The translations under genes were made by a program, and so were the position numbers. A DNA stretch of 64,000 nt from Akanthomyces muscarius (lineage: Eukaryota > Ascomycota > Sordariomycetes > Hypocreales > Cordycipitaceae): positions 62,001 through 126,000 of the forward strand of contig NW_026611614.1 of assembly GCF_028009165.1 (NCBI RefSeq), read 5' to 3'. A model generated the notes under the pieces. That model did no database searches. It saw nothing but the letters and a program-made list of their open reading frames with translations, and was not told the origin of the DNA. Within the stretch, counting starts at the first letter, position 1. Each line of letters starts with the position of its first letter. Below, piece by piece: positions 31,502 to 43,690 of this stretch.

Positions 31502-31629
31502 GGGAGGTTATGCTCCGAAAACCATTTCGAGTTGCCTATCGATCTTACTGATAGGCAGCTGCCTGATCTGCTCGTAAAGCTAGCTTCTATTGACTTCGGG
31601 CGTAGGGGCTGTGATGTAGCTTGAATTCA

Positions 31630-32920
31630 GATAGAGTATAAAACAAGACTAATCCCGCCTCTTTAAAGTCATGTCCTTGGTCTTAAGGCTTCCTAATCCT
31701 GACTAGTGATTTACGTTCTTATTTAATATCTCGCGGATGCATCCTATTGCCGCCGACGCTGTGATTGATCTCGCCCTGACCAGTTCCGATCCCGCTGCAT
31801 TCAATTAGCAAATCCTCGGCTACTGAATCTGAGAAATTTGAGAAATTACAAAGAAGTCGCACTCGCAGGCTCATGCGAGATGTCTCGCTTGTTGGTGGGC
31901 AAGTGCGCTGTTGTCCCGTGGTGGCACCTACTATGTATGGCTGAAAACCCTCGATCCCGGTGTGTGCCCCTGCATGACTAGGGACCTAGCTTGCTTGCCG
32001 ACAAGCCTGCACCACTTGAGCCGATTGAAGAAACGTGCGAATGGTTGCAGGCTCGTCAAAACTCTGAAGCCTCGTCATGCGGACGAAAGTAACCTGAAAC
32101 TTTGACAGCTGAACGGGCGGGCAACAGTTCATCGCTAGTGACACACTTGCCTCCACAACGCCACCCACGATGAATATGCAACGTCGCTATGTGATGGACG
32201 TTAGGGTACGGCCATCACATCACTTGCGGGATAATTTTGCCCGAGTAAGCAGATCCTCGTGATCCACTAGCGCGATCGAAACGATGGGCATATGTTTGGT
32301 CAGCCTCATAGGGAACAAGTACAATATCAGCTGTTTCCGACTCTTTCTCGCGTCTCTTCCACTTGTTTCATATCCAATACCAATACAGTGTACTGTTACA
32401 AATTGTCAAATGTCAATTCCATCCATCTCGACTTCGTCCAAGTAGCCGCGACGCCTACCATGATCCTCGTGGGTATCGCTTCCAGCTGTTCATCAGAACC
32501 TCGAGGCCCCTGCTCGCTGGTCGCTGCCCTCTATCTCAGAAATATTATCCGATCATCCGAAAGAAATCCATCACCCTCATCAGCAAGGCTACTGTGCTTC
32601 GCTCACTTCATTATCTATGGTGATCGCAACGAGCCCGAGGCAACTGCCTATGACCGGGTATATCAAGACTGCCGCTCTGCACCTGGCGACTGCCATCAGC
32701 TTCTCGTGCCTGCCCCTCAACCTGATCAGACCACTCATATGCCCGCCGTATATAGCACTCCTCAGTCCCAGACTCAAAGCGGGCTTATACATTATGATCC
32801 TGATCGTGGTAGCGCCGAGTTTCTTCCTAGACATTACATAAATTAGTCCTACCAGCAGTTCTTTAGCCGCGTAAGTCTATATTGATCGTTCTTACTTAAA
32901 ATATTCCGAGACGACTAATA
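31630..32920. other. No firm gene; possible decayed 5' part of the GATA-type gene
   Basis: The frame at 32292-32834 is long (184 codons) and its last third (Gln/Pro-rich, then EFLPRHYIN, a TAG and YQQFFSR) is followed by a perfect GTAAGT donor at about 32871. The downstream GATA-type frame begins at 32927 in another phase. This may be the N-terminal part of that gene, but no in-phase acceptor was found. Confidence 0.3.
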
Positions 32921-32926
32921 AGCTTC

Positions 32927-33343
32927 ATGAGGATTCACCACCTTCCCGTCACAATTGCTAGCTTTGCGGAAGCCCGTAGCCGTGATTACCAGCAGCATCT
33001 GCCCAACGAACGCGAGGTCAATGGCACGATTGCCAATGTGAACTCAATCAAGTATGAGATCGAACAATACCGGCTATTCGTCCAGAGTACTAAGCGCGTC
33101 TGCGAGAGTAACACGGACAATAGTACTGCTAAGGTGACTCGCAACATATACGGGGACAGCACGGAATTTCCACCCCATAAAGTGGTCTAGAAACGGCGCG
33201 TTCGTGCTGGTCGTCCTGACCGCTGACACGAATGTGACTTGACTGCGTCTTCTGAATGGCTATATGGCCTTGACGGCCCTGGCACTCTGTGCAACGCCTG
33301 CCGCCTGCGCTACGGTAAGCTGGAGCGCAAGCGCAAGCGGTAG
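32927..33343 (+). pseudogene. GATA-type zinc-finger regulator, decayed
   Basis: The frame reads a helical segment (NSIKYEIEQYRLFVQSTKRV) typical of the region upstream of the finger in fungal GATA factors. It then has a TAG at 33188-33190, a basic linker, a TGA at 33227-33229, and the finger HECDLTASSEWLYGLDGP followed by LCNACRLRYGKLERKRKR. In intact family members the finger starts C-H-x-C and has W-R-R-G-P and C-G-L. Here the TGA falls at the first zinc-ligand Cys, and the Arg and Gly signature residues are altered. The gene is therefore dead as a DNA-binding protein. The intact ancestor would have been a nuclear transcription factor. Confidence 0.6.
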
Positions 33344-33812
33344 CTGGAAGCCTAACCCCTTCCCGCAAAAAAAGGGTAGCAAACTGATATGTGGCTATTT
33401 TTATGGGCCTAATGACAACAAGCCTGAAGAGGAGGTAGACTGATTGTGGCCTGGAGGTGATTTATCTGCTAATTGACGATAGATGTCATGGAAAGGAGCG
33501 GCAGCAATGCATTTGGTTGAAAGCAAAACTCGTCAGGTACAAGCCAACAAGTCTGTAGGACTTCTTTGGAATAGAACGACTCGGTAGCCATTTTTCCCAC
33601 AATCTGTTGGTCTTGCAGTAATCCGGCTATATTAGTCCTGTTTCATACACGGCGGTTTGTGAGCCGCGTGACTCTCGCCGATTGAACACATTTTCAATCG
33701 AACAAATGCGGCTTGGCTACCTACAGACTCCACAGGGCACAATATTTTAGGAGAGAAAATAGGAAAAGGAAGTCTAGAATCAAAGTCGGGTCGTGAGCAG
33801 AATATAACTAAA

Positions 33813-35905
33813 TCACTCAGCCCGATTTGGACTGTACAGTCGGCGCAGCGACGGCAACATGAAAGGCGAGCTTGCCTTCGACAGATGCAAGTTCTCCGGC
33901 GGCGATGATAATATCGGCATAGGATGTGCAGGGGCGGTGGCAACAAACGAGCCCTGCGTATATATTTGCGGCATTGCTGCTTGGTTCGAGTAGTGTAACT
34001 GCGGCATAGCCACTTTGCGGTCAAGTTGGCCGACTTTGTTACTACTAGCATGTGTCAGGCGCAGCCGATACTGCTTATCGTCTCAGAGTTCAATGATACC
34101 CTCATCAATCACGTACTTAATTAATAGATTGTCAACGCCTAATTTGTTCCCTTCGCCTTTTTCTAAGTGTGCCACTCTATGCCTCAGCCACTTTTCCCAG
34201 GCTGTCGGCCCAGCGAAGTACTGTTCGCAGCCTGACATGGGGCATTTGCACTCCTTCGGCGGTTGGCGGTGTTGAAACAAGCGTTGAAACAAGCACTTCT
34301 CGCACATTTCGTTGACGAATTTGCTCCATTCCTCTGCCTCGTTGTCTCTATCAAGAGCTTGTGTATTCTCCGGCGTGGCGTGCATGCGACGGAGATGATT
34401 CGTGTAGAGGTCCTTCCGGTTAAATTCGGCGTTTGGCGCGCACTTACTGCAGTGATAAAGCTGCAGGATTAATGCGTCGAATTGATATGACGTTTCCACT
34501 CGTTCTTAGTGCCAAGTCTGACTGTGCAGCCGCTGAAGTCAAACACGGAAGAAAATAGGCAAGGGTGTGCCGCTGTGGTGTGCTTTCGGAGAGAGGACGA
34601 TTTTTCGAACGCGTGCTCGAAGTAACTCAATTCTGTGACTGACATTGATTCAGGGTATGTAGTGGTGCGGCTATCTCTATGGATGCTAGATATTGACTTC
34701 GGGATTGCACGTTGCAGATTCGAGTTGTCATCAGTATCGCCGTTGTGGTGGCGGTCATGGCTGAGGGCTTTGAGCTGCTCTGCGGCTTCCTGTATCTCGG
34801 TCGAGTGTATTGGGCTCTCCGACTTATCTGGCTAGCTGAAGGCAACTCGGTGTGCGAACTGGCATTGGTAGGAAAAATCGAATTTCGGTGTGAAGGCAGA
34901 TGCGCTTCTGCAGGCTCAATACTCGGGATAGCGGCTGTACTGCTTTTAGGTGTAGCTTTGACGAGATGAGGTGACTCATCAAGTTTGAGTGGCGCCAAGT
35001 TTCGAGAAGTGGTGTAACTTAGAAAACGCCACGTCTTGTCGTGTTGAAGCCTCGTCCAGAGCGATTCGGGCACAGAAATGACAAGCGTCGTCAGTGGCCC
35101 TAGATATATGCCTTCCACAGTAATGCGGTTAGCTAAAGTCGGTGTTTCCTGTAGCTATCTGCGAAAGGCGGGCATATCTAGACTCCTATCAAATGTCGTG
35201 AGAGTCAGAATGTAGATGGCGCGCGAGGGCCTCGAGCACCTGGCGCTGGCTGTGTTGAGGCGCCTCCGGGCGTGTACGTGAGGAGGGTCGTAAACGTTAG
35301 TGTTAGTGGGGTGGTGTAATTGGCCCAAGAGCGCAAGTGGAACAGTTGCAGTAGATGCACCATGGACAGATAAAACGTACTTGCTCATGATGATGCGGTG
35401 ATATGTCGAGATAAGGCTGTAGACTTGACGTAAAATGTGAGGAAGAGTACACATCGGTCTCTGGAGCAAGCTTGCGCTTCTTCAAGAACTTTGCAGGAGT
35501 TGAAGGCGTCATGTCCGAGAGATCTGTATTCTCTAAATTGAGATAGCAACGAGAGCCAGAAGCTGGAAGAGACGACCGTCGAGCGATTTCTTGACGAATT
35601 ATTTTTAGTGGATGGAAAGCTGATTGTAGAGCTCAAATTGTATTGCGAGCCAAGTTTTGGCTCATTGATGAGCGTGAGGTGCGCAAGTGATACTCTCGAT
35701 AAATAAAGGCAAGAAATATAAGCAGGGCCGAGTCTATAGAGGGGTTGCGGCTGGTTTGTATCAGGCTCTCTAGCCGCAGGGCACTTGTAGTCAGGTGCAC
35801 AGCAGAGCAGAATAGAATATTGTAACTATCGAGGAAAAAGTGGGCGAGACCGAGTGAGGTGAATATCACTGTTAGGTAGCAATCCTCGCTAGTTAGGGCT
35901 GCCAA
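33813..35905 (-). pseudogene. C2H2 zinc-finger transcription factor, decayed
   Basis: The N-terminal piece 35905-35340 reads SLGLAHFFLDSYNIL and later FLKKRKLAPETDVYSSSHF, broken by TGA at 35633-35635. A GTACGT donor near 35352 suggests an intron. The middle continues in another frame with several TAG/TAA codons and ends at FSGCTVRLGTKNEWKRHINS around 34510-34470, a classic fungal C2H2 segment. A one-base loss after that motif shifts the frame to 34499-34083. That part has C-x2-C fingers at LYHCSKCAPNAEFNRKDLYT and ECKCPMSGCEQYFAGPTAWE. A TGA at 34083-34085 precedes a further open 89 codons. The gene resembles the fungal family with a 'NEWKRH...FNRKDLF..H.RRMH' core. Confidence 0.6.
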
Positions 35906-36063
35906 GGAGCTGAGCGGTCCGACGAGGATTCGACTGTAGCCTTTCAGCTGGCTTCAAACTCGGCAAGCTAGCCAGCTCTTATAGAGTGGCTGCGTGGTCC
36001 ACAAACACACCAGCATTGAACCATTGAGGTGCAGTCTACTTCGTGATCTGCCGCAAGCCATTT

Positions 36064-36222
36064 TGTTGCAGCCTGCCCAACGTCAGGTGGCAGCTACAGG
36101 CTGAGGCGAGGAATGGGGCCCTCTGATTGGTCCAAATGGGTAATAGACCCCTTTTTGTACGATGGCTTCCACAGAGCTTTGGGAGGCCACAAACGAGTAT
36201 TGTACCATAGACTAGAAACACC
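36064..36222 (-). repeat. 159-bp dispersed repeat, copy 1 (SINE-like or MITE-like)
   Basis: Read on the minus strand, this matches 59953-60111 on the plus strand over exactly 159 bases at roughly 90% identity. Homology stops sharply at both ends. It starts GGTGTTTCTAGTCTATGGTA, which contains a tRNA A-box-like TAGTCTATGG. A B-box-like GGGTCTATYACCC follows about 70 bases further in. It has no coding capacity and no inverted termini that I can see. Best guess: a tRNA-derived SINE or a solo fragment of a larger element. Confidence 0.6.
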
Positions 36223-36229
36223 CCGCTAC

Positions 36230-36660
36230 GCCCCGATGCGGTTTCCCTAACCCATAACGACGATATTGGCCGCCGCCAATACCGAGCTGCCCGAACCGGC
36301 GCTCTATTGTCCGGCAAAGAGACTGCCGATACCGACGTTTACAGAACCCCTGGGCTATAATCTGCCTGGTGTTATGTGACGTAAAAATTGTTACGTCGGT
36401 CGGAATAGGGTACTGTGGTTTGCGTTCTATAGCACCTGCCCGAATCGGAGCCGTTCGTCACTGTGTGATGCTGCTTCTCGATCGCTTGAAGTAAGCGGCA
36501 GCGCTGAGTTCGATCGGCATACTGTTTTTTTATCTTCATTTTCAAATACATGAGTCGCTTTGTTGTGGCTTTGTCAATTTAATCACTCTGTGACATCAAT
36601 ACCGAGGAGGTGTTTTTTTATCAGAGGACGGTGGGGAGCTACTACTCTCATCGTGACCAC
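36230..36660. other. Intergenic
   Basis: No gene. The minus strand contains a single GGGTTAGGG telomere-like unit near 36243-36252, not an array. A short inverted repeat (GACGTAA...TTACGTC) lies near 36379-36397. Confidence 0.3.
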
Positions 36661-36667
36661 AGCGGTA

Positions 36668-38374
36668 TTACTCATATCCAACACAAACAAACAATTGCCT
36701 CAGTAGCTGTTCATCCGTCCAAAGCCTAAAGTTCGTTTTTTTAGTGGACGCCGACCTCTGCAGTAAGACCTTATATCGTCGAACCTCGGGCGGTCCAAGT
36801 TTGTCCCACTCTGTCAGCTCTTGCTGGAATTCTGCACTATCAGGGAACGAGATTGGAATGTTCTGAGCCAGGTGAAGGAAGCCGTAAGGTCCACCAGAGG
36901 CAGTTGCCTGCAGTTTTCGATTTCGAAGAGTCAGAAACATCAAAACCACATCGACGGCGCCGAAATGCGGGAAGCACTTCGCCAGTTTCAGCGCGATTCT
37001 GATTTCTGTCCGTGTGGTTGCCTGTTGTTCAGACCAAAGCCCACGTATGTCCCTCACGCGGTTCGTCCATCCGCTCTGCCCGCCGCTGTTACCTAACTCG
37101 GGGTACAACTCATAAAGTCCAGACTGCTCGAGTTGGTGTAGGGTAGCTGTGCAAGAACGGTCCTTAATACGGAGTCGTCCTTGGCTGAGATATTCCCCGT
37201 TATCATACTCAGTCCGTCCTTGGCGGAAACGGAAGAAGCTGTTTGCTTCGCCTGGCGCATCGTCTCGGTACCATTGAATAAGTGCCATGTCCCGCATAAA
37301 CTGTCCTTGTGGAAATTCGGCGGGATCAAGCACACAGATGTGTACTTGCGTTTTGGGAAGCCTCGTGAGCCATGATCTGTAAATGGCGTATTGCAGCCCG
37401 AAGAGCAGCGAGCTGGTCCACGAAATGAGGTTGTCTGAGCCGGCGCCTTCGCAAAGTTGCTTAGTGAGATGGCTATGTAGCTGAGCTTTTGCCTTCTCCC
37501 TCGGCAACTGAAGAATATCTAATCTGCTCTCGGCTAGAGCATGCCGACTCATTACAGATGCGATGACACGATCGTTGTTGTCCCCGGAGCTGTGCGCATC
37601 AAAGGTTCGAACAAGCTTTGGTGACCTGCACGAACCACTTGCCCCAAGGCCTGCCTGGGTCGCTGGTGGATAGAAGAGTGTCGGCCCATCCGGGCATTCA
37701 TGGAGTGCCTTGACCCAAAACACGGCCCACTTGTTGTTTCTCTTCCTCCTGTCTTTAGCTCTCCGCTCGCAATTTTGCCGGAAAGCCTCGGCATAGCCTT
37801 CATCAATATCGAGACGGTTCTCGTGCTCATAGTATTCTTCGCTCTCCAAGTCGGCGTCGTACAGCCATCCGAGGGCTGTTTCATCGATGGGGATGTAGTA
37901 AGCATCCGAATGTAACGCGCCGTCGTGACGAATGGACTGGTCGTAGCATTCCTCCACAACCATCCATAGTGCGCCGCCGTCGCCGGTATTGTCCAGAACA
38001 GAGCGGACAGCGTCTCTCACCTGGTCACGAAAGTGTGCTAGGATTTTCTTCTACGTGTTATTCGCCTTCCCGAGCGACGTGATATCGTCGATGATATGGT
38101 CCACCACGGCCTGGCTAGCTTGGCGCGCGACTCGGGCGAGCTCGTCACATTCGTGCAGCAAGGAGAAGAGCTGCCTGTGTCCGCCCACTGCCTGGTGAGC
38201 TGGGCCGTTGATGATGTTCTGGAGGCTGTCTATCCGTTTTACTGTGTCTGTTGCATGGCGTCGTAGCTCTGTCGTGGGAACACGAAATCCATCATCGTTA
38301 GACTGTCCCGTCTGTGCATCGTCAACCACTAGATTTCCCATCAGCTGCGCGATGTTTGCTACGGAGTCAGTCAT
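36668..38374 (-). pseudogene. DUF7587-like fungal gene with a single internal TAG
   Basis: One minus frame from ATG 38374 is open for 568 codons except TAG at 38051-38053, in NNTxKKILAHF, which fits CAG before mutation. The N-terminal 107 residues are helical (ELRRHATDTVKRIDSLQNII). The middle carries KLVRTFDAHSSG, ISWTSSLLFGLQYAIYRSW, VHICVLDPAEFPQGQF and EYDNGEYLSQGRL. This order fits the fungal DUF7587 type, reminiscent of ADP-ribosyltransferase-like folds; the fold relation is inference. The C-terminus is about 170 residues of helix. An intron cannot remove the TAG with standard sites. The gene is thus a very young pseudogene, or is expressed by readthrough. Confidence 0.6.
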
Positions 38375-38389
38375 ACTTGCAGTTAGTCA

Positions 38390-38830
38390 CGCCGTTAACT
38401 GTGATCGGTGTTTGTTCTAGGTTTCTGCCTCAGCAGGCGTTATAGGTGTAAAGCGCAACGACGGATCTGGTTAGCTTAGGCTGGCAACTCTTACTTTAGG
38501 CTCGCATCGAACTTAAGAAGTCGCGTACTCCTTAAGCACCGAAAAATGCATATTACTCTAAGTAATGAGTACTTACATGCTTGTTTTGCTGCTGATCTAC
38601 AGGGAAGGCCGGACCACGGTTCGCCCACGTTTGAAAATGCGTAGTCCAGGGTAGCGGCTACGCAATGGAAATGCACGGCGTTCACTCTACCGGGATTTGG
38701 TTTTGCTCTCGATACAAATGGACATGGCATTCCAGAGTTAACCCCAGCATAGAAATTGCCTAGTAGTAGCGAAGCTGCTAGTACTGTCCGATCAATCCGG
38801 CCTCGACATATGCAGGGCTAGCAGCGATCA
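38390..38830. other. Short spacer between DUF7587-like and TLH wrecks
   Basis: No gene is supported. An ATG-started minus frame at 38491-38730 has no recognisable motif. Confidence 0.3.
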
Positions 38831-38837
38831 CCACCTA

Positions 38838-40060
38838 TTAGTGCTCTAGCTGATATCGACTGGCCAAATGTACGACAACCTCGTAAAGACGATTAGCTTC
38901 CACGTCTGCCCATTTCACCTGCTTTCCGAACCAAGAATATCTTTCCTTCGTTTTCTGTGATTGCGCACCGTCCCGCTCCATCCACCCATAGATAAAAGGC
39001 GTGGCCTCTTCTTGATGCACGAGCCATAGGCACACAAACGCGCTCACCAGGACGTCCGGAAATGTGCACCTGCCTCACCTCCGCTAGCAAGCTCCCACCC
39101 GCCCGCGTCGCCTCGACTTTGCCATCGTCCGCACAACTCCTATGGCAGCAGGCATTCAAAGCATCCAGAGAAGCCGTGCACGTTGCTCCACTTGCGCATC
39201 TCCCTCCGCATGGTGAAGACGCCCTCACACACACTATCGGCCAGCTCTGCCATGCAGTCGACTAGTATGTGGCTCTCGCTCTGCGCACTCTTTTCGAGTC
39301 AGTAGCACAGCATGCACTTCCCAACCCACTGCTCAAGAAGATCGCGTAACCGCTCGATATTCTCGACTACACTGGACCTCATGTTGCCCACCCGCAGCCG
39401 AAGCGCACCGGTCTCAGCCTCAGCTCGGGCATGCCCCTTGTCGGAGAGGGTCAGGGCCGGACTGGAGTGGCTCTGGGATACTGTTTGTTTCATTTCTCTT
39501 TCGCACACATCGCAACGCAATTCCCCTTCTGCACAGTGCATGCGATCCATGCGTCCGTCCATAACCATGTCCAGTACTCTTCGCCGACAGTACTGTCCTC
39601 CGGTGAACTCGTATATGTCGGGGAACTGGCTGGTCACATCATGCCCGAGATGCAAGGCGATTCCCGCATCTGCGGTTCGTCGCTGTAGGTGCGCGCGGCG
39701 CCGGATGATCATCGCCTCGCTAGGTAGTCCGTCCCGCCCAGCTCGGCCGCTTTCCTGCGCATAGTTTTTGAGTCGCCGGAGCCAACCAAAATGGATGACA
39801 ACGCGGATGTCGGGAACATTAATACCGAGACCCAGTGCGTTAGACGCAACGATAACACAGCGCGCCAGGTCCGTCGGTGGGTGGACGTGCCTTCTTTTGC
39901 GGACAGGGTCAAGGTGAACGGAGATGAGCGCGTGGAAATGAACAATGGACAGCACCGACTGGACGCCATCATTCGGTACAATGCGTTTTTGGAATCGAAT
40001 TGCGATGCAGAGGGGGATGGGCAGAATATTACGTTCGGCCGAAATGCTCTTAGAACCAAC
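38838..40060 (-). pseudogene. TLH RecQ-like helicase, C-terminal part, copy B
   Basis: The frame 40090-39299 carries helicase motifs V and VI: VIVASNALGLGINVPDIRVV followed by NYAQESGRAGRDG. It then reads GGQYCRRRVLDMVMDGRMDR, a zinc-binding GELRCDVCERE, and the tail LLEQWVGKCMLCY. A TGA at 39297-39299 interrupts, after which the same frame reads HILVDCMAELADSVCEGVFT and FSGCFECLLP, a TAG, then ELC; the family has PQELC there. A further frameshift leads into the C-terminal piece to 38838. All stops fit CGA/CAG before mutation. Copy B starts abruptly at about 40060, where copy A's C-terminus ends. Confidence 0.7.
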
Positions 40061-43000
40061 GTGCACTATCAGCCTGCCTAAACTTCCCATAACTCAGCGG
40101 CATCACCATGTCTCGGAACACACACGCCGTCTCGTCTTCCGCGTCTGGGTATGCTACCCTACGGATCTCTTGTGGTTGATAACATGTCTAGCAAACAATC
40201 AGCTCTGGCATCCAGCTTTGGCCGCTAGCCTTGTAGGAACGGAGTGCCGTGGCCTTCGCCCGAATCCAGTCGTGACGCCAGCTGCAACGGCCTGCCGTGT
40301 GTGGCGCCTACGTGCATTACCACACGCACATACGGATAGTCAAATCCAGGCCCAAGCGCGGACGTCGTAATAATAACAGGCAACCTGGATCCGTCTAGCT
40401 AGTGTGTAAGGGCTGATTCCTTCTCCGCGTCCATTATCTTATTACCCCCAGTATAGTACGCGCAGCCTAGCAGCTCGGCGAGTTCGACTATAAGCGCTTT
40501 TATAGGATAGAATATAATAATCCGATCCTTGCTGCTTTAGAACATATCCTCGCGGGCATAGCTAGACGCGACGCACTTTGCGGTCCTCTACACGGTAGAC
40601 CCCTGCGCTTGGCCCTCGACCTGGATATGGTACTAGATGTTAGGGCGGTTCGTGGATTCGCGCATAACCTCTAGCTGGATAAGTTTATTCTGTAGTATGA
40701 ACGCATCCTGTATGGTAGGCGGGAGCGTGGCTATGAGCCACACGGTTTGCGCCTTTAGCTGCCCTACATACCAGCCTAGCTGCACTATAGATTCCCTATA
40801 CCTACTCGCTGTGATCGTGAGATGGCACTCATCTACTACCACGCGGTCAAGCAGCTGGTTATTAATTAGCATGCGGGCGTAGTCTAGGAATCTAGACGTG
40901 TACGCCGCCTTAGCTGTCAGAATGACAAGCGGGGCTGACCGGCTTGAGCCCGGCGTCTATATGTGATACTTGATGCTAAAAATGCGAAGCCTGTTAATTA
41001 TATCGTTCTGGAGAGCCACTGTGGGCAGAATGAGTAGGGTTATGGTAGTATCAGGTAGCGTTGTGCCCGTGAGAAAGATAAGCGTCTTTCCTGACCTGGT
41101 CGCTAGGACGATAACTACCTGGTTCGTGTGCGAAGACTGCGGGCCGATCGTGGCAAGCAGGCCGTTCCGCTGGCCTGGTACGCGGAGTTGTAGGGTATGG
41201 TTGCCGTACATGGCGCGCGCCGCCGCTAGCAGCTGCTTCTCCGTGCCGGTCGGCCGCCGGCGAAGTCTTGCCTTCTTATGCGCCGCTAGCAGCTCTACGC
41301 CCGCTGTAGCCTCCTTACCTGGCCGCGGTCTCTTGCCCGATAGGAGGGTTTGACCGACTTAGAATAGCCGCTGCCAGCTCGTCGAGGCACGGTGAGCGCG
41401 GTGCAGGAGCACGGTCATTATCAGGGTCGTGGTGCCGGCATACGCGTGGTGTATCGTGTGCATGGTGTGGTTCCCCATCCCAGCCAGCGTCGCAAGCCGA
41501 GCCTCATCCCTGTTGTCACTGCCTGTACCGCCGCTGTCACTAGTCGGTTTAAAGTTGGCCCGCTCCCAGGCGCTGAACTTCTCCTGCGTGATGGACGCCG
41601 TCACTTGCCTCCACCACGCTATCTGGAACCGTAACACTTCGGCCCTGGCGTAGCCGCTACCTAGAAAGCTAGACGCCTTATTGTCCTTCTAGAGCGTTCC
41701 ATCTAGCCTCGCCTATAGGACGGCGATAAGAGGGCGCCTAGGCTTTATTAGCGTAGGAAGACCTGCCGAAGTGGCTGTATATAGGCCAGGAAGGTGAGCA
41801 GCAAATCACCGACAGCCGCTAGCAAGAACCGGATATTTTCTTTATACCATCCCTGCTATTCTTAGCCTTTATGATACTAAATATAGATCATAACTAGCTT
41901 CTCCTATATGAATAAGTGTCGCTACTACATAGTGTTTCTATACGTGATAGACATGTGCTTAGGGATACGGATAGCTAGACCTCCGCTTATCAGCACGAGG
42001 TTGGACAGCCTCTCTATAAACTGCTGTGCGTACACCTTGTATAGGGCTATAGCCTTTTTGTAGAGCACCTAAGCTCACTGTAACCCGTCGCGAACAAACA
42101 TGCCTTAATACGTGTCGTCGGCCTATATCTGCCGCAGTAAGGCCTCCTACAAGCCCTCTAGGAGATCTCTATTACGCGGGTCGTCTATCCAAGACGCCCT
42201 GTACTTCTCGTGGTCTAGATCGTCATATAGCTTCTATAGCGCAATTACTGGCAAGTCTTCAGCGCCGAGAAGCAGCTCCCCGTAGAGTAGAGAGCGCGCC
42301 TAGCGATATTCTAACTGCAGTAGGCGCGAGACCTGATCTATATGCAGCGCGAGCCCGTTATAGGAGATGGTCTAGTAGTCGAGCGACTAGCGCGCCTACT
42401 TCCTTGTCACCTCCATCTTACTACCGGTAATAGTGAATAGAAGTAGCCGCCATTAAAGAATGTGCCTGAACGGGGTTTCCCTATACTACTAGAATAGAAG
42501 AACTTCCGCACCAAGTTTTACAGGAAGTCCGGTATAGTGTTCTCGTCGTCCTACCTCTCAAAGCATATATAGTCAAATAGCACTAGCTGGGTGCTCTAGG
42601 TAAGAGCCGACAGATGACTGTTATAGTTGCTCGGCTTATGCCATATGCCCTGCCTCACCTAGGTGCGGTCGGGAGCGTCACCTGGCGGCGGGTCTGGCTT
42701 GCGGCCGCTAGGTATGCCTCCTCCTCCTCCTCCTCCTCCTCCCCGCTCTCCCATTCCCGTCACCACACCCACCACTGAGCCCTGACCGCCTCTCCCTTTC
42801 TTATATACCTTTCTGCTGAGCATTACGCAGTAGGTCAGTATAGGCGACCGGAACAGGACGCTACCCACCACATGGCATGTAAGCGCCATGTAGAGCCGCC
42901 GCACGGCATGCTGTAACGCTAGGTCCGTAGCGGCCTTGTTGGCTCTACGCGCCATACTCTCACCGTCTGAACCGTATCACCTGAGGACGTCAACAATGCT

Positions 43001-43683
43001 ATCCATAGCTTGCTTCTACATACTAGATGCCTTGATCAGCTTAGCTGGCAGGCGTTGCTCTGGTCGCTGCCACGTGAAGTGGCCGTCGTCACAATAGACA
43101 ACCCGGCAGTAGAATGCAAGAAGCTCCTTTATCTGTTGGAAGTATGTGGTGAGCGTTGACTTGTTCTTAAAATAGAGGAACCTATTAGCCTTTCCTTTAG
43201 GGCCGTCGTAGAATTCGTTCAATATGTTAGCGCGTATTTATGTCATCTTGCGCGCTAGCGATGTGTCGCTATAGAGCTTAAAGGCATCTTATAAAACACC
43301 CTCCGCTACCACGAGGATGCGGATAAGATCAAGCTCGTCGTCTTGCTCTAGGTCGCCGGCCACGGATTCGCCCTGGCTATAGGCGTCTAGCACTCTCTTA
43401 GGTGGCAGCGTGTATATGACTTAACCTCCTTGTCGCGGAGGTCCTTAAGGTGACCCGCGAAGCCGGTCCTGCCTAGGTATAAGACCCTCTTAGCCCGCGA
43501 TGCTGTGAAGTCCTGGACGGTCCCGCCCTTCTCCTCGAGCTTGATATTAGCCGCGCGGATATCGCTCTATAGTGTGTGGAAAAGTGTATCGCTAGCAGGC
43601 TGAGCTGTGTTCGACGTGAGCTCCCTGCCCTGCTGCCCTACTGTGGGCGCTTTACACGCCCTTTCCGGCGACGTGCCTGAATA
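40061..43683 (-). pseudogene. TLH RecQ-like helicase, near full length, RIP-like decay, copy A
   Basis: Pieces in order on the minus strand: 43683-43420 (GRELTSNTAQPASDTLFHTL, TAG, DIRAANIKLEEKGGTVQDF); 43222-43016; 42955-42659 (LALQHAVRRLYMALTCHVVG, then a poly-Gly run from a CCT repeat); 41637-41359 (QEKFSAWERANF, HHAYAGTTTLIMTVLLHR); and 41211-40957. The last of these has Walker A ATRSGKT, where the family has ATGSGKT. 40872-40633 has the DEAH-box variant VVDECHLTITASRYRES and LIATLPPTIQDAF. About 40560-40290 has SALGPGFDYPYVRVVMHVG. 40200-40061 has the C-terminal YQPQEI...CVFRDMVMPLSYG. Over 1 kb (41700-42650) is riddled with stops. The domain between motif V and the C-terminus is deleted. 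Confidence 0.7.
42718..42742 (+). repeat. (CCT)n microsatellite inside TLH copy A
   Basis: About eight CCT units sit inside the helicase frame and read as poly-Gly on the minus strand. Local expansion probably postdates loss of function. Confidence 0.8.
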
Positions 43684-43690
43684 GACGAGT

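Noticed and set aside
34627..35469. Long open minus-strand frame reading through most of the C2H2 region
   Set aside because: The recognisable C2H2 segments (GCTVRLGTKNEWKRH and upstream) are in a different frame of the same strand, so this is a shadow frame.
36243..36252. Telomere-like CCCTAACCC word
   Set aside because: A single unit only. No tandem array occurs anywhere in the window, so it cannot mark a chromosome end.
39312..40081. Long plus-strand frames opposite the helicase copy B
   Set aside because: Helicase motifs V and VI are on the minus strand; the plus frames are antisense shadows.
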